The notes beneath the pieces were generated by a model. The model worked only from the letters and a program-made list of their open reading frames with translations. It was not told the origin of the DNA and did not search any database. 32,762 bases of DNA from an uncultured Allomuricauda sp. (lineage in GTDB: Bacteria; Bacteroidota; Bacteroidia; Flavobacteriales; Flavobacteriaceae), in NCBI RefSeq assembly GCF_937884665.1, contig NZ_CAKZYF010000180.1:1-32762 (forward strand). Reading direction: 5' to 3'. Shown one piece after another: positions 1 through 8,757 of the stretch. Numbering within the stretch: position 1 is the first letter of the stretch; the number at the start of each line of letters is the position of its first letter. The translations under genes were made by a program, and so were the position numbers.

Positions 1-371
1 ATCTCGAAAATACCAGACTCTACCAAAATATTCTCTCTCAGCAGAATTTACAGGGGCACAATACGTTCAAAAGTTCTTCCATCTCCTAAATCAATTTCAT
101 CACGAACTGATTTTTTTACATCATGATATAAATTTTCGACTTCATTAACAAATTTTGGAGAATTTGTTAATTGACCTATCATAGATGTTAAAAACTGCTG
201 TTCATCTCTTGTTTCAATAACAGACTCAGGAATTCGCCATAATTCTACAAAATGCTGGTTGTACGATAATATATTTTGATTTTCATCAACAAATAGAATA
301 CCGTCAATCGCAGCTTCTTGTTGAGCTTCTAGCATCGCATTACTACGTATAAGGGCTTTTGGTGCCTCCAC
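1..371 (-). pseudogene. PAS-domain sensor (histidine kinase-like) fragment, frameshifted and cut by the window edge
   Basis: Reading leftward from a GTG at 371, the first ~105 codons form a PAS sensor domain of the kind found in multi-domain sensor kinases: residues around AAIDGILFVDENQNILSYN and a FVELWRIP segment are typical. The frame hits TAA at 48-50 right after GRTFER-IVPL. If one base is added near 59-61, reading continues in another frame as YCAPVNSAEREYFGRVWYFRD to the window edge, which is exactly how such PAS domains normally end. So this is a partial gene with a one-base deletion or sequencing error. It has no proper N-terminus: it starts abruptly at the point where the neighbouring ParC reading frame loses similarity. 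Base composition is visibly poorer in G+C than the adjacent topoisomerase gene. No phosphotransfer or kinase domain is in the window. Confidence 0.7.
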
Positions 372-2557
372 TTTTCCAGAACCACCCGAGTATCATCAAA
401 ACGGGTCAAAAGATCGGGGGGGATGGTCTTTACTTTTCCTTTTTGATCGACCACCAACAGTAAATCATCCCCTTTGAATTCTCCCAGAAGCTCGCCCCGT
501 CCATCTACATTTAACCGATTCACTACATCGTCAAACCAGATTTTTCGCGGCTTTAAGGTAGATACCCCTTTTTCTTTCAGTTCGATGCGTTTTACAGGGT
601 ACTTGGTTACGAGATTTCCTTTGGATGCCCTTCCCTTTATCATTACATCGGCAAAGTCCAGGTCCCATTTCAGTTTTTTGATGCTCCCTGATTGACGTAG
701 CATAACGGTTACAATTTCAGCCTCACCATTGGGGTTTGCCGAAAAATAAAGTACATCTGCACTAACTTTTGTGCCCGCCAACTGATACACTTTATCCCGG
801 GTTATACCGGTTACGTTGAAGCGCTTGATGTAGCTCGCGCCTCCCTTACCTTCCTTATAAACCATATTGAAGGTGGTTCGACTATCCTTCTTTTTAAACA
901 CCCCAACATGGATGATGTTTTTGCCCACAAAGGTTTTGGAGTCGACGCGGGTCACCATCATCTCCCCTTTTTTTGTAAAAACAATAATATCGTCAATGTC
1001 ACTGCAGTCCGTTACATACTCGTCTTTTCGCAAGGAAGTTCCTACGAAACCTTCTTCGCGATTTACATAAAGTTTTGTATTACGGATAACCACCTTCGTT
1101 GCTTCAATATCATCAAAAACCTTGATTTCAGATTTGCGCTCCCTACCTTTTCCGTATTTTTTCTTTAGGTCTTTAAAATACGCAATCGCATAGTCCACAA
1201 GGTGTTCCAGATGGTGTTGGGTCTGTTCTATTTTATCCGTAAGACTTTCTATGAACTGTTCCGCTTTATCCAGATCAAACTTTGAGATTCGCTTTATGCG
1301 AATTTCCGTCAGGCGCGCAATGTCCGTTTCCGTGACCGCTCTTTTTAAATGTTCGGTGTGGGGTTTCAGTCCTTTATCAATAGCAGAGATGACTCCTTCC
1401 CAGGTTTCTTCTTCTTCAATGTCCCGATAAATCCGGTTCTCAATAAAAATACGTTCCAGCGAAGCAAAATGCCATTGTTCTTCCAACTCGCCCAGTTGTA
1501 TTTCAAGTTCAGCTTTAAGCAATTCCACCGTATACTCTGTGGAACGTTCCAGCATTTCCTTAACTCCTATAAATAGGGGCTTGTTATCCTCAATGATACA
1601 GCCCAAGGGAGAAATAGAGGATTCACAGGAGGTAAAGGCGAAAAGGGCATCGATGGTTTTGTCAGGCGATATGCCATTCGGAAGATGTATCAATATTTCA
1701 ACCTCAGCGGCCGTATTATCCTCAATTTTCTTTATCTTGATTTTTCCCTTTTCGTTGGCCTTTACAATGGAATCTTTTAAGGTCGAAGTATTGGTTCCAT
1801 AGGGTATTTCTTGGATGACCAAAGTGTTCTTATCCATGGTCGTGATCTTTGCCCTGACCCGTACCTTTCCGCCCCGTTGCCCCTCGTTGTAGTTGGTTAC
1901 ATCAATTATGCCCGCTGTCGGAAAATCAGGGAAAAGTTTGAACCGTTGCCCTTTAAGGTGTTTGATGGAAGCATCTATCAATTCATTAAAATTGTGCGGA
2001 AGTACTTTGGTAGACAGTCCAACCGCAATGCCTTCTGCGCCTTGGGTCAACAGCAAAGGAAACTTGACCGGTAAGTTGACGGGTTCTTTTTTGCGGCCAT
2101 CATACGAAAGCTGCCATTCGGTGATTTTGGGACTATAAACTGTATCCAACGCAAACTTGGACAACCGGGCTTCAATATATCGCGATGCGGCGGCCCCGTC
2201 CCCCGTCAAAATATTTCCCCAATTCCCTTGGGTGTCTATCAAAAGGTCCTTTTGACCCAACTGCACCATAGCATCGGCTATACTTGCATCCCCATGGGGG
2301 TGGTACTGCATCGTATGCCCCACAACGTTCGCCACTTTATTGTAGCGACCGTCATCCAACTCCTTTAGGGCATGCATAATTCGCCGTTGAACCGGCTTGA
2401 ATCCATCCTCAATCGCGGGTACGGCGCGCTCCAGAATAACGTAGGATGCATAATCAAGGAACCAGTCCTTGTACATACCGGTGACCCTGGTCAGCGTTTC
2501 TTGGGAATCGTTCGGGTTTTCCAAACCCTCTTCGTTCAATGCGTCATGCTCTTCCAT
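329..2557 (-). CDS. parC: Type IIA topoisomerase (topo IV) subunit A, C-terminally truncated
   Basis: This is the DNA breakage-reunion subunit, which cuts duplex DNA and passes another duplex to decatenate and relax chromosomes. The catalytic arginine-tyrosine pair (R126-Y127, within AAASRYIEARLSKF) and the HPHGD segment of the quinolone-resistance region (residues 86-90) are present. The C-terminal part carries the beta-pinwheel DNA-wrapping repeats. Family members in flavobacteria, from memory, run to about 880-900 residues. Here recognisable sequence stops at VVLEKW (W730), followed by 12 unrelated residues and a stop. The W730 codon lies at 368-370, right where the PAS fragment begins, so the last ~150-170 residues have been replaced by foreign sequence. 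It lies 21 bp downstream of parE, its partner subunit, in what looks like one operon. The start at 2557 gives an acidic N-terminus before the conserved VTGMYKDWFLDYASYV. Confidence 0.9.
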   Translation of the reverse strand: MEEHDALNEEGLENPNDSQETLTRVTGMYKDWFLDYASYVILERAVPAIEDGFKPVQRRIMHALKELDDGRYNKVANVVGHTMQYHPHGDASIADAMVQLGQKDLLIDTQGNWGNILTGDGAAASRYIEARLSKFALDTVYSPKITEWQLSYDGRKKEPVNLPVKFPLLLTQGAEGIAVGLSTKVLPHNFNELIDASIKHLKGQRFKLFPDFPTAGIIDVTNYNEGQRGGKVRVRAKITTMDKNTLVIQEIPYGTNTSTLKDSIVKANEKGKIKIKKIEDNTAAEVEILIHLPNGISPDKTIDALFAFTSCESSISPLGCIIEDNKPLFIGVKEMLERSTEYTVELLKAELEIQLGELEEQWHFASLERIFIENRIYRDIEEEETWEGVISAIDKGLKPHTEHLKRAVTETDIARLTEIRIKRISKFDLDKAEQFIESLTDKIEQTQHHLEHLVDYAIAYFKDLKKKYGKGRERKSEIKVFDDIEATKVVIRNTKLYVNREEGFVGTSLRKDEYVTDCSDIDDIIVFTKKGEMMVTRVDSKTFVGKNIIHVGVFKKKDSRTTFNMVYKEGKGGASYIKRFNVTGITRDKVYQLAGTKVSADVLYFSANPNGEAEIVTVMLRQSGSIKKLKWDLDFADVMIKGRASKGNLVTKYPVKRIELKEKGVSTLKPRKIWFDDVVNRLNVDGRGELLGEFKGDDLLLVVDQKGKVKTIPPDLLTRFDDTRVVLEKWRHQKPLYVVMRC

Positions 2558-2578
2558 TCCAAAGGGTTAAATTCTGGC

Positions 2579-4438
2579 TTAGTGTTGGTTCTCTTCTATT
2601 AAATCAAGTTCTACTTTAAGGTTATTTATGATAAAATCCTGTCGGTCAGGAGTGTTTTTTCCCATATAAAACTTCAGCAAGGTATCAATACTCAACGCCT
2701 TGTCCAACATCACGGGTTCCAAGCGAATATCATCCCCTATGAAGTGTTTGAATTCATCTGGAGAAATCTCACCCAACCCTTTGAACCTGGTAATTTCTGG
2801 TTTCCCTTTTAGTTTCTCGATAGCGTTTCGTTTTTCCTCTTCGCTGTAGCAATAAATGGTCTCTTTTTTATTCCGCACTCGAAACAGTGGCGTTTGTAGT
2901 ATGTACAGGTGATTTTCTTTGATAAGCTCTGGGAAAAACTGAAGAAAAAAAGTGATCAATAGCAATCGGATGTGCATACCATCCACATCTGCATCCGTAG
3001 CGATTACAATATTATTATATCGAAGGTCTTCTAAGGACTCCTCAATATTCAGCGCGGCCTGTAATAGGTTGAACTCCTCGTTTTCGTAGACAATTTTCTT
3101 GGACATCCCATATGAATTCAATGGTTTTCCCCGAAGGCTGAAGACGGCTTGGATATTGACATCCCTCGACTTGGTAATAGATCCGGAGGCGGAATCTCCC
3201 TCTGTAATAAAAAGCGTGGTTTCCAAGCGACGGTCCTTTTTCATATCCTGCAGGTGAATGCGGCAATCCCGTAATTTTTTGTTGTGAAGGCTTGCCTTTT
3301 TGGCACGCTCCCTAGCCAATTTACGAATGCCGGAAAGCTCTTTGCGTTCCTTTTCAGCTTGGATTATTTTTCTTTGGATCGCCTCTTTGGTATCTGGATT
3401 CTTGTGGAGGTAATTATCCAAATACTTTCCAACGAACTCGTTGACGTAGGTTCGTACCGTGGGTAAATCCCCGCCCATATCGGTAGAACCCAGTTTGGTT
3501 TTTGTCTGACTTTCAAATACAGGCTCCATTACCTTGATGGATATTGCAGAGATAATGGACTTCCGTATGTCAGACGCTTCATAATTCTTCCCATAATGGT
3601 CCCGTATCGTTTTGACCACCGCTTCGCGAAATGCGGCCTGGTGGGTTCCTCCTTGGGTAGTATGTTGCCCATTTACAAAGGAATGGTACTCTTCACTATA
3701 TTGGGTTTTACTATGGGTTATGGCAACTTCAATATCATTTCCTTTTAAATGGATAATGGGATAAAGCATATCCTCTACGTTGTTCGTATCCTCCAAAAGG
3801 TCTTTCAAGCCGTTTTCAGAATGAAATTTTTCCCCATTGAAGACAATGGTCAGGCCTGGATTGAGATAGACATAATTTTTGAGCATGCGTTCCACATACT
3901 CGTTTCGATATTTGTACTTTTTGAAGATGGTTTCGTCAGGCACAAAGCTCACCTTGGTACCGCGACGACGTGAAGTTTCTTCCAAAAGTTCTTCATTCAG
4001 CAAGTTGCCCGTTTGAAATTCCGCCGATTTCGATTTACCATCCCTGGTGGACTCTACTTTAAAAAAGGTTGAAAGGGCATTCACCGCTTTTGTCCCCACT
4101 CCATTCAGTCCTACTGATTTCTTGAAAGCACGCGTATCGTACTTTCCTCCGGTATTCATTTTTGAGACCACGTCAACAACTTTTCCTAAAGGAATTCCCC
4201 TACCGTAATCCCTGACATGCACCGTATTTTCCTTGATGTTGATTTCAATGGTTTTCCCCGCTCCCATGACGAACTCATCAATACAATTATCGATGACTTC
4301 TTTCAGCAGAATGTAAATACCGTCATCTGCAGATGAACCATCACCCAACTTACCGATGTACATTCCCGGGCGCATGCGAATATGCTCCTTCCAATCCAGG
4401 GAACGGATATTATCCTCTGTATACTGCGAATCTGCCAT
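2579..4438 (-). CDS. parE: Topoisomerase IV subunit B (ATPase subunit)
   Basis: This is the ATP-driven clamp subunit that works with the ParC-like product of the next gene. In the 619-residue protein the GHKL ATPase fold shows E47-xxx-N51 (EVIDN), the DYGRGIP motif (77-83) and the [15 protein letters not shown] lid (110-121). The TOPRIM domain shows EGDSAS (413-418) and DADVDG (482-487) for metal binding. The C-terminus ends with the short family-typical tail. An upstream in-frame start at 4477 would add 13 residues with no family similarity; the ATG at 4438 ([16 protein letters not shown]) matches the expected N-terminus. Length agrees with flavobacterial ParE rather than the longer GyrB. 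The gene is intact, unlike its partner. Confidence 0.93.
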   Translation of the reverse strand: MADSQYTEDNIRSLDWKEHIRMRPGMYIGKLGDGSSADDGIYILLKEVIDNCIDEFVMGAGKTIEINIKENTVHVRDYGRGIPLGKVVDVVSKMNTGGKYDTRAFKKSVGLNGVGTKAVNALSTFFKVESTRDGKSKSAEFQTGNLLNEELLEETSRRRGTKVSFVPDETIFKKYKYRNEYVERMLKNYVYLNPGLTIVFNGEKFHSENGLKDLLEDTNNVEDMLYPIIHLKGNDIEVAITHSKTQYSEEYHSFVNGQHTTQGGTHQAAFREAVVKTIRDHYGKNYEASDIRKSIISAISIKVMEPVFESQTKTKLGSTDMGGDLPTVRTYVNEFVGKYLDNYLHKNPDTKEAIQRKIIQAEKERKELSGIRKLARERAKKASLHNKKLRDCRIHLQDMKKDRRLETTLFITEGDSASGSITKSRDVNIQAVFSLRGKPLNSYGMSKKIVYENEEFNLLQAALNIEESLEDLRYNNIVIATDADVDGMHIRLLLITFFLQFFPELIKENHLYILQTPLFRVRNKKETIYCYSEEEKRNAIEKLKGKPEITRFKGLGEISPDEFKHFIGDDIRLEPVMLDKALSIDTLLKFYMGKNTPDRQDFIINNLKVELDLIEENQH

Positions 4439-4504
4439 CCTTGGGATTAATCTAGCTAATTTAAAATTTAGCCACAAAAATCAAAGTGTGCCACAAAGAA
4501 AGTA

Positions 4505-4544
4505 ATCAACAAGGCTTGTTGATAGAGGGCGAGGAGAACGCCCT
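4505..4544. terminator. Two inverted repeats between ychF and parE
   Basis: A perfect 9-1-9 palindrome occupies 4505-4523 (arms ATCAACAAG and CTTGTTGAT). A second hairpin, arms AGGGCG (4526-4531) and CGCCCT (4539-4544) with a 7-base loop, overlaps the ychF stop codon. Read on the minus strand the order is stop, GC-rich hairpin, second hairpin, then a weak T-rich stretch, which could end ychF transcription. The T-tract is poor, so the palindrome may instead be an operator upstream of parE. Confidence 0.4.
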
Positions 4545-5637
4545 AAACATTGAACCGAAAGTGCATTACATCCCCATCTTGGACAATATACTCCTTTCCT
4601 TCAATACGCATTTTGCCAGCTTCCTTCACCTTGGTCTCGCTCTGATACTTCATATAATCTGCAAATGATATCACTTCTGCGCGTATAAAGCCCTTTTCAA
4701 AATCGGTGTGTATCACTCCTGCCGCTTGTGGTGCCGTAGCGCCCACAGGAATGGTCCAAGCCCTAACTTCTTTGGGCCCAGCAGTGAAATAAGTCTCCAA
4801 ATCAAGGAGTTGGTAAGCACCTCGAATCAGTTTCGCGGAGCCGGGCTCGGACAGGCCCATGTCTTCAAGAAATAGCTGTCTTTCCTCATACGTTTCCAGT
4901 TCGGTGATATCGGCTTCGGTACCTACGGCAAGGAATATGACTTCTGCATTTTCCTGGGCCACCGCCGTTTTTACTTTTTCTACATATTCGTTTCCAGCTG
5001 CCGCGGCCCCCTCGTCCACATTACAAACGTACATCACCGGTTTATCCGTAATTAGCTGTAAAGGCTGTACATACTCATTTCTATCCTCATCTTTTAGGGA
5101 TATGGCCCGTACAGAGGTCCCGGTTTCCAACCCTTCCTTAAGTTGCAATAAAACAGCTTCTTCCTTTTGGGCTTCTTTATTCCCGGTCTTTGCAGCACGT
5201 TTTACCTTATCCAACTTTTTCTCTACGCTCTCCAAATCCTTCAGCTGAAGCTCCATATCGATGGTCTCTTTGTCGCGGATGGGGTCTACGGAACCATCCA
5301 CGTGAACAATGTTGTCATTGTCGAAACAACGCAAAACGTGCAAAATAGCATCGGTTTCGCGAATATTACCAAGAAACTGGTTTCCCAAGCCTTCACCTTT
5401 ACTGGCACCCTTCACCAATCCGGCAATATCAACAATTTCTACCGTGGCTGGAATAACCTTTTCCGGGGCTACCAAGGATTCCAGGCTTTCCAATCGGGTA
5501 TCCGGTACGTTGACCACCCCAATATTGGGCTCAATCGTACAGAAAGGAAAATTGGCGCTTTGGGCCTTCGCGTTGGACAAACAGTTGAACAAGGTGGATT
5601 TCCCTACATTGGGCAATCCCACGATACCTGCTTTCAT
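4543..5637 (-). CDS. ychF: Redox-regulated ATPase/GTPase YchF (Obg family)
   Basis: YchF is a universally conserved P-loop NTPase of the Obg/TRAFAC class that prefers ATP and associates with ribosomes; in other bacteria it dampens antioxidant responses. The protein is 364 residues, the usual length. It has the P-loop GLPNVGKST (7-15), the switch II DIAG (70-73), the NVDE motif (206-209) replacing the NKxD of true GTPases, a coiled-coil insertion rich in K and E (about 130-165), and the C-terminal TGS domain ending in DGDVMHFRFNV. The ATG at 5637 gives the canonical N-terminus MKAGIVGLPNVGKST. A TATATTTG box lies 21 bases upstream of it. It is transcribed toward parE but is probably a separate unit because of the inverted repeats after its stop. 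Confidence 0.95.
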   Translation of the reverse strand: MKAGIVGLPNVGKSTLFNCLSNAKAQSANFPFCTIEPNIGVVNVPDTRLESLESLVAPEKVIPATVEIVDIAGLVKGASKGEGLGNQFLGNIRETDAILHVLRCFDNDNIVHVDGSVDPIRDKETIDMELQLKDLESVEKKLDKVKRAAKTGNKEAQKEEAVLLQLKEGLETGTSVRAISLKDEDRNEYVQPLQLITDKPVMYVCNVDEGAAAAGNEYVEKVKTAVAQENAEVIFLAVGTEADITELETYEERQLFLEDMGLSEPGSAKLIRGAYQLLDLETYFTAGPKEVRAWTIPVGATAPQAAGVIHTDFEKGFIRAEVISFADYMKYQSETKVKEAGKMRIEGKEYIVQDGDVMHFRFNV

Positions 5638-6119
5638 GGCACATTTGTTTTAGGGGTGCAAATATAGTTTTTCCTTCTATCAAGCTAAAATGAAGAAGGG
5701 ACTGCCCATTTCCTTCTTTTAAAAAATTCCCCAATAGCAACCGTTACATGAAATGAACTCAAAAAAACGGGTATCTTACCTGCTCTAGTTTGTTGTATTA
5801 ACCTGCTGAATACCACTGAAGGTATCCATCCAAAGATTCGATATAACACCTTGTCAAATCCTTAAAAATGACACTTATCTCATCCCTACGGATTTTACGG
5901 GAAAAATCGTATTGGCTATTATCTGTGTACTCCAAAGGAAGTTATTGCGACTAGTGCTTCTCAGCGACAAAAGATGGGAACATACGAAACTTTTAAGGCT
6001 ATAGTGCTGCTGCCATTATCTCGAAATTGGGTGAATGATAGAACTGTATTGGTGTTCGGCCAAACATGGATAACAAAAAAACAAAGGTTTAGGAAATCAT
6101 GATTGAACTTTGATGGCCG
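5638..6119. other. 480-bp stretch without a convincing gene
   Basis: Between ychF and the ferredoxin gene I see no recognisable gene on either strand apart from the ychF promoter box near 5659. On the plus strand a frame of 74 codons is open from 5878 to the stop at 6100-6102, but it begins after a TGA with no ATG, GTG or TTG in a sensible place. Its translation (for example GKNRIGYYLCTPKEVIATSA) matches nothing I know. It may be a decayed gene or simply chance. Confidence 0.4.
5659..5666 (-). promoter_or_regulatory. Candidate -7 promoter box for ychF
   Basis: On the minus strand this reads TATATTTG, matching the Bacteroidota -7 consensus TAnnTTTG, and would place the start of transcription near 5652, about 15 bases before the ychF ATG. 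I did not find a TTG at the ideal -33 distance; the nearest is 14 bases upstream of the box, which is short. Confidence 0.4.
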
Positions 6120-6473
6120 TCAATCTTCAGGATGCATAAATTTCTGTTTGCCCAACAGTTGTTCCTCCGTTTCCACAATGTCCTCATCGGGCACACAACA
6201 ATCAACGGGACATACCGCAGCGCATTGCGGTTCCTCGTGAAAGCCCAAGCACTCTGTACATTTGTCAGGGGAAATGTAATAGTATTCATCACTTATTGGG
6301 TCCTGGACATCCTCTGCATTTACAGCCTTTCCGTCCGGAAGGACAACATCGCCTGTCAGGGAAGTTCCATCACTGTACCTCCACTCTTCTGCACCTTCAT
6401 AAATAGCGGTATTGGGGCATTCAGGCTCACATGCACCACAATTAATACATTCGTCCGTAATGATAATTGCCAT
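6120..6473 (-). CDS. 2[4Fe-4S] ferredoxin, Alvin type
   Basis: This is a 117-residue low-potential electron carrier. The first cluster motif is C9-xx-C12-xx-C15-xxx-C19-P. The second is C72-xx-C75, a spacer of eight residues, then C84-xxx-C88-P, which is the Allochromatium-type (CxxCx8CxxxC) second site; extra cysteines occur at C92 and C93. About 45 residues separate the two sites, longer than in clostridial ferredoxins but usual for flavobacterial members. It is divergent from the acyl-CoA reductase gene across 88 bp, a neighbourhood I remember as conserved in Flavobacteriaceae, which suggests but does not prove a shared redox role. The ATG at 6473 is the natural start. Confidence 0.9.
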   Translation of the reverse strand: MAIIITDECINCGACEPECPNTAIYEGAEEWRYSDGTSLTGDVVLPDGKAVNAEDVQDPISDEYYYISPDKCTECLGFHEEPQCAAVCPVDCCVPDEDIVETEEQLLGKQKFMHPED

Positions 6474-6550
6474 AACTTTCTTTTCCTTTTAGCTGAAAAC
6501 AAGCAGCTTGCTTATTTTTGAACAAAAGTAAAACCTAGTAACTTTTTGTA

Positions 6551-6558
6551 CAAATATA
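6551..6558 (-). promoter_or_regulatory. Candidate -7 promoter box for the ferredoxin gene
   Basis: The minus strand reads TATATTTG, a match to TAnnTTTG. Transcription would begin about 70 bases upstream of the ferredoxin ATG. It sits only a few bases before the ATG of the divergent acyl-CoA reductase gene. No clear -33 TTG was found. Confidence 0.35.
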
Positions 6559-6561
6559 ATC

Positions 6562-7611
6562 ATGGCACCACGGTCCACTTTGCTTGCTTTTGTTAAACTT
6601 GGTGATTTTTTCGCCGAATTCCTTGACCAGAAAAACAATCCCCAAACCCCTGATTTTCAAAGATTCGAGGACATTTTATTGAGGGTCGAAGCCCAAAATA
6701 GCTGGTTTACCCAGGAAAACCTTCATTTTGCATTGGAGCAATGGGCGAATTTGCTCACGGAGAAACGATTGACCTCATGGCTAGCGCACTATCCTTTAAA
6801 AGAAAGCGCTTCACAAAAAACGGTGGCTATCATCATGGCCGGAAATATTCCATTGGTCGGTTTTCATGACTTCCTTTGCGTATTGCTCTCTGGTAATACA
6901 GTTTTGGGAAAGCTCTCATCAAACGATACGCTTTTGCTACCATTTATTTCAGGAATTCTGACAAAAGAATCTCCGGAACTTCGTGATAGAATCCGATTTA
7001 CCGAAGGAAAATTGGATTTTTTTGATGCCGTTATCGCTACGGGTAGCAACAATACAAGCCGCTATTTTGAGCACTATTTTGGTAAATATCCCAACATTAT
7101 CCGTAAAAACAGAAATTCCATCGCCATTTTATCTGGAAATGAAAGGGAAAACGAACTTCATGCATTGGGCAAAGATATTTTCCAATATTTTGGATTGGGA
7201 TGTAGAAGCGTATCAAAATTGTATGTGCCGAGTGATTATAACTTTGAAGCTTTTTTCCAAGCCATTTTCCCATTCCAAAAGGTGATTCATCAACATAAGT
7301 ACGCCAATAACTACGACTACAACAAAGCGGTTTATTTAATGAGTGATATCCCCCTATTGGATAATGGGTTTCTCATCTTAAAGGAAGACCAGGGTCTTGC
7401 CTCTCCAATTTCCTGTCTTTTCTATGAATACTACGAAAATGAGACGATCTTAAAACGCAAATTGGCATCAAAACAGAAGGAGATACAATGTGTCGTCTCC
7501 AAAGGGTGTTTCCCAAATGAGGTCGCTTTCGGACAAACGCAGACCCCTTCCCTTAGCGATTATGCGGATGGTTTGGACACCCTTGACTTTTTGTTGAATC
7601 TCAAGGGATAG
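6562..7611 (+). CDS. Acyl-CoA reductase, LuxC-like
   Basis: The 349-residue product resembles the LuxC branch of the aldehyde dehydrogenase superfamily, which reduces activated fatty acyl groups to aldehydes with NAD(P)H. Visible features are the nucleotide-binding region around VAIIMAGNIPLVGFHDFLCV (about 87-106), GNTVLGKLSSNDTLLLP (about 111-127), and the catalytic-region segment FQYFGLGCRSVSKLYVPSDY, whose cysteine is the candidate thioester nucleophile. It is a little shorter than bioluminescence LuxC proteins but typical for the stand-alone flavobacterial version, whose real substrate is not established. It is followed after 81 bp by serC on the same strand and is divergent from the ferredoxin gene. 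No lux genes are nearby, so light production is not implied. Confidence 0.8.
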   Translation: MAPRSTLLAFVKLGDFFAEFLDQKNNPQTPDFQRFEDILLRVEAQNSWFTQENLHFALEQWANLLTEKRLTSWLAHYPLKESASQKTVAIIMAGNIPLVGFHDFLCVLLSGNTVLGKLSSNDTLLLPFISGILTKESPELRDRIRFTEGKLDFFDAVIATGSNNTSRYFEHYFGKYPNIIRKNRNSIAILSGNERENELHALGKDIFQYFGLGCRSVSKLYVPSDYNFEAFFQAIFPFQKVIHQHKYANNYDYNKAVYLMSDIPLLDNGFLILKEDQGLASPISCLFYEYYENETILKRKLASKQKEIQCVVSKGCFPNEVAFGQTQTPSLSDYADGLDTLDFLLNLKG

Positions 7612-7692
7612 TCCTTTTGAAAACAGGTTTCCCTTTCCAAGATTTTTTAAGACCTTTGAGCGGATTTTGAAACTTAAAAATCAACCGACAAA

Positions 7693-8757
7693 ATGAAAAA
7701 ACACAATTTTAGTGCAGGCCCTTGTATTCTGCCCCAAGAAGTCATGCAAAAGGCATCGGAAGCCGTTGTTGAGCTGGATGGTATTGGTCTTTCCCTTATT
7801 GAAATCTCCCATAGAAGCAAAGAATTTGTCGCTATTATGGAGGAAGCCCGGGCACTGGCACTGGAGCTATTGGGACTGGAGAACAAAGGATACCATGCCT
7901 TATTTCTGCAAGGTGGGGCCAGTACCCAGTTTTTAATGGCGGCCTACAACCTTTTGGAACAAAAAGCGGGCTACGTAAATACCGGAACATGGAGTCTAAA
8001 GGCAATTAAAGAGGCGAGACTTCTTGGAGAAGTGGTGGAAGTCGCCTCGTCCCAAGAAAAAAACTTCAATTATATCCCTAAGAACTATACGGTCCCTAAC
8101 GATTTGGACTACCTGCATCTCACTTCAAACAATACTATTTTTGGAACTCAGATTAAAAAGTTCCCGGAAACCGAAGTCCCGCTGGTATGTGATATGAGTT
8201 CGGACATCTTTTCCAGACAGCTCGATTTCTCGAAATTTGACCTCATCTATGCGGGTGCCCAAAAAAATATGGGACCTGCGGGAACCACGTTGGTAGTGGT
8301 CAAAGATGAAATTTTGGATAAGGTATCGCGAAAAGTTCCTTCCATGCTCAGTTACAAGGTACAGGTAGACAAGGACAGTATGTTCAACACCCCTCCTGTT
8401 TTCGCCGTATACGTTTCATTACTCACCTTAAGGTGGCTCAAGGACCTGGGCGGAATTGCCGCCATTGAGGAAATCAACGAGAAAAAGGCAAACCTGATTT
8501 ATTCGGAAATCGAGTTGAACCCTGTTTTCTCTGGCTTCGCAGCTAAGGAAGATCGTTCTGTGATGAACGCTACTTTCAATATTACAGATGATACTCTAAA
8601 GGAAATGTTCGATGAGAAGTGTAAGGAGGCAGGAATAAATGGAATCAACGGTCATCGATCTGTGGGTGGATACCGCGCTTCTATGTACAATGCCCTATCC
8701 TTAGAGAGTGTGGGCATTCTTGTTGATATTATGAGCGACTTGGAGAAAAAGGGATGA
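7693..8757 (+). CDS. serC: Phosphoserine aminotransferase
   Basis: This PLP enzyme converts 3-phosphohydroxypyruvate and glutamate to phosphoserine, the second step of serine synthesis; it also serves pyridoxal phosphate synthesis in some bacteria. The 354-residue protein begins with the diagnostic HNFSAGPCILP, has the PLP-contacting GGASTQF (75-81) and W100 region, and the Schiff-base lysine K191 in YAGAQKNMGPAG. The C-terminal NGHRSVGGYRASMYNA is the substrate phosphate-binding segment. Its TGA overlaps the ATG of the next gene (ATGA), so the two are translationally coupled and supply consecutive steps of one pathway. Confidence 0.96.
   Translation: MKKHNFSAGPCILPQEVMQKASEAVVELDGIGLSLIEISHRSKEFVAIMEEARALALELLGLENKGYHALFLQGGASTQFLMAAYNLLEQKAGYVNTGTWSLKAIKEARLLGEVVEVASSQEKNFNYIPKNYTVPNDLDYLHLTSNNTIFGTQIKKFPETEVPLVCDMSSDIFSRQLDFSKFDLIYAGAQKNMGPAGTTLVVVKDEILDKVSRKVPSMLSYKVQVDKDSMFNTPPVFAVYVSLLTLRWLKDLGGIAAIEEINEKKANLIYSEIELNPVFSGFAAKEDRSVMNATFNITDDTLKEMFDEKCKEAGINGINGHRSVGGYRASMYNALSLESVGILVDIMSDLEKKG

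Noticed and set aside
4439..4477. Upstream start for parE at 4477
   Set aside because: It adds 13 residues ([13 protein letters not shown]) that match nothing in the family; the ATG at 4438 gives the normal N-terminus.
6562..7611. Bioluminescence (lux) locus from the LuxC-like gene
   Set aside because: No luxAB, luxD or luxE is nearby, and stand-alone LuxC-like reductases are common in flavobacteria.
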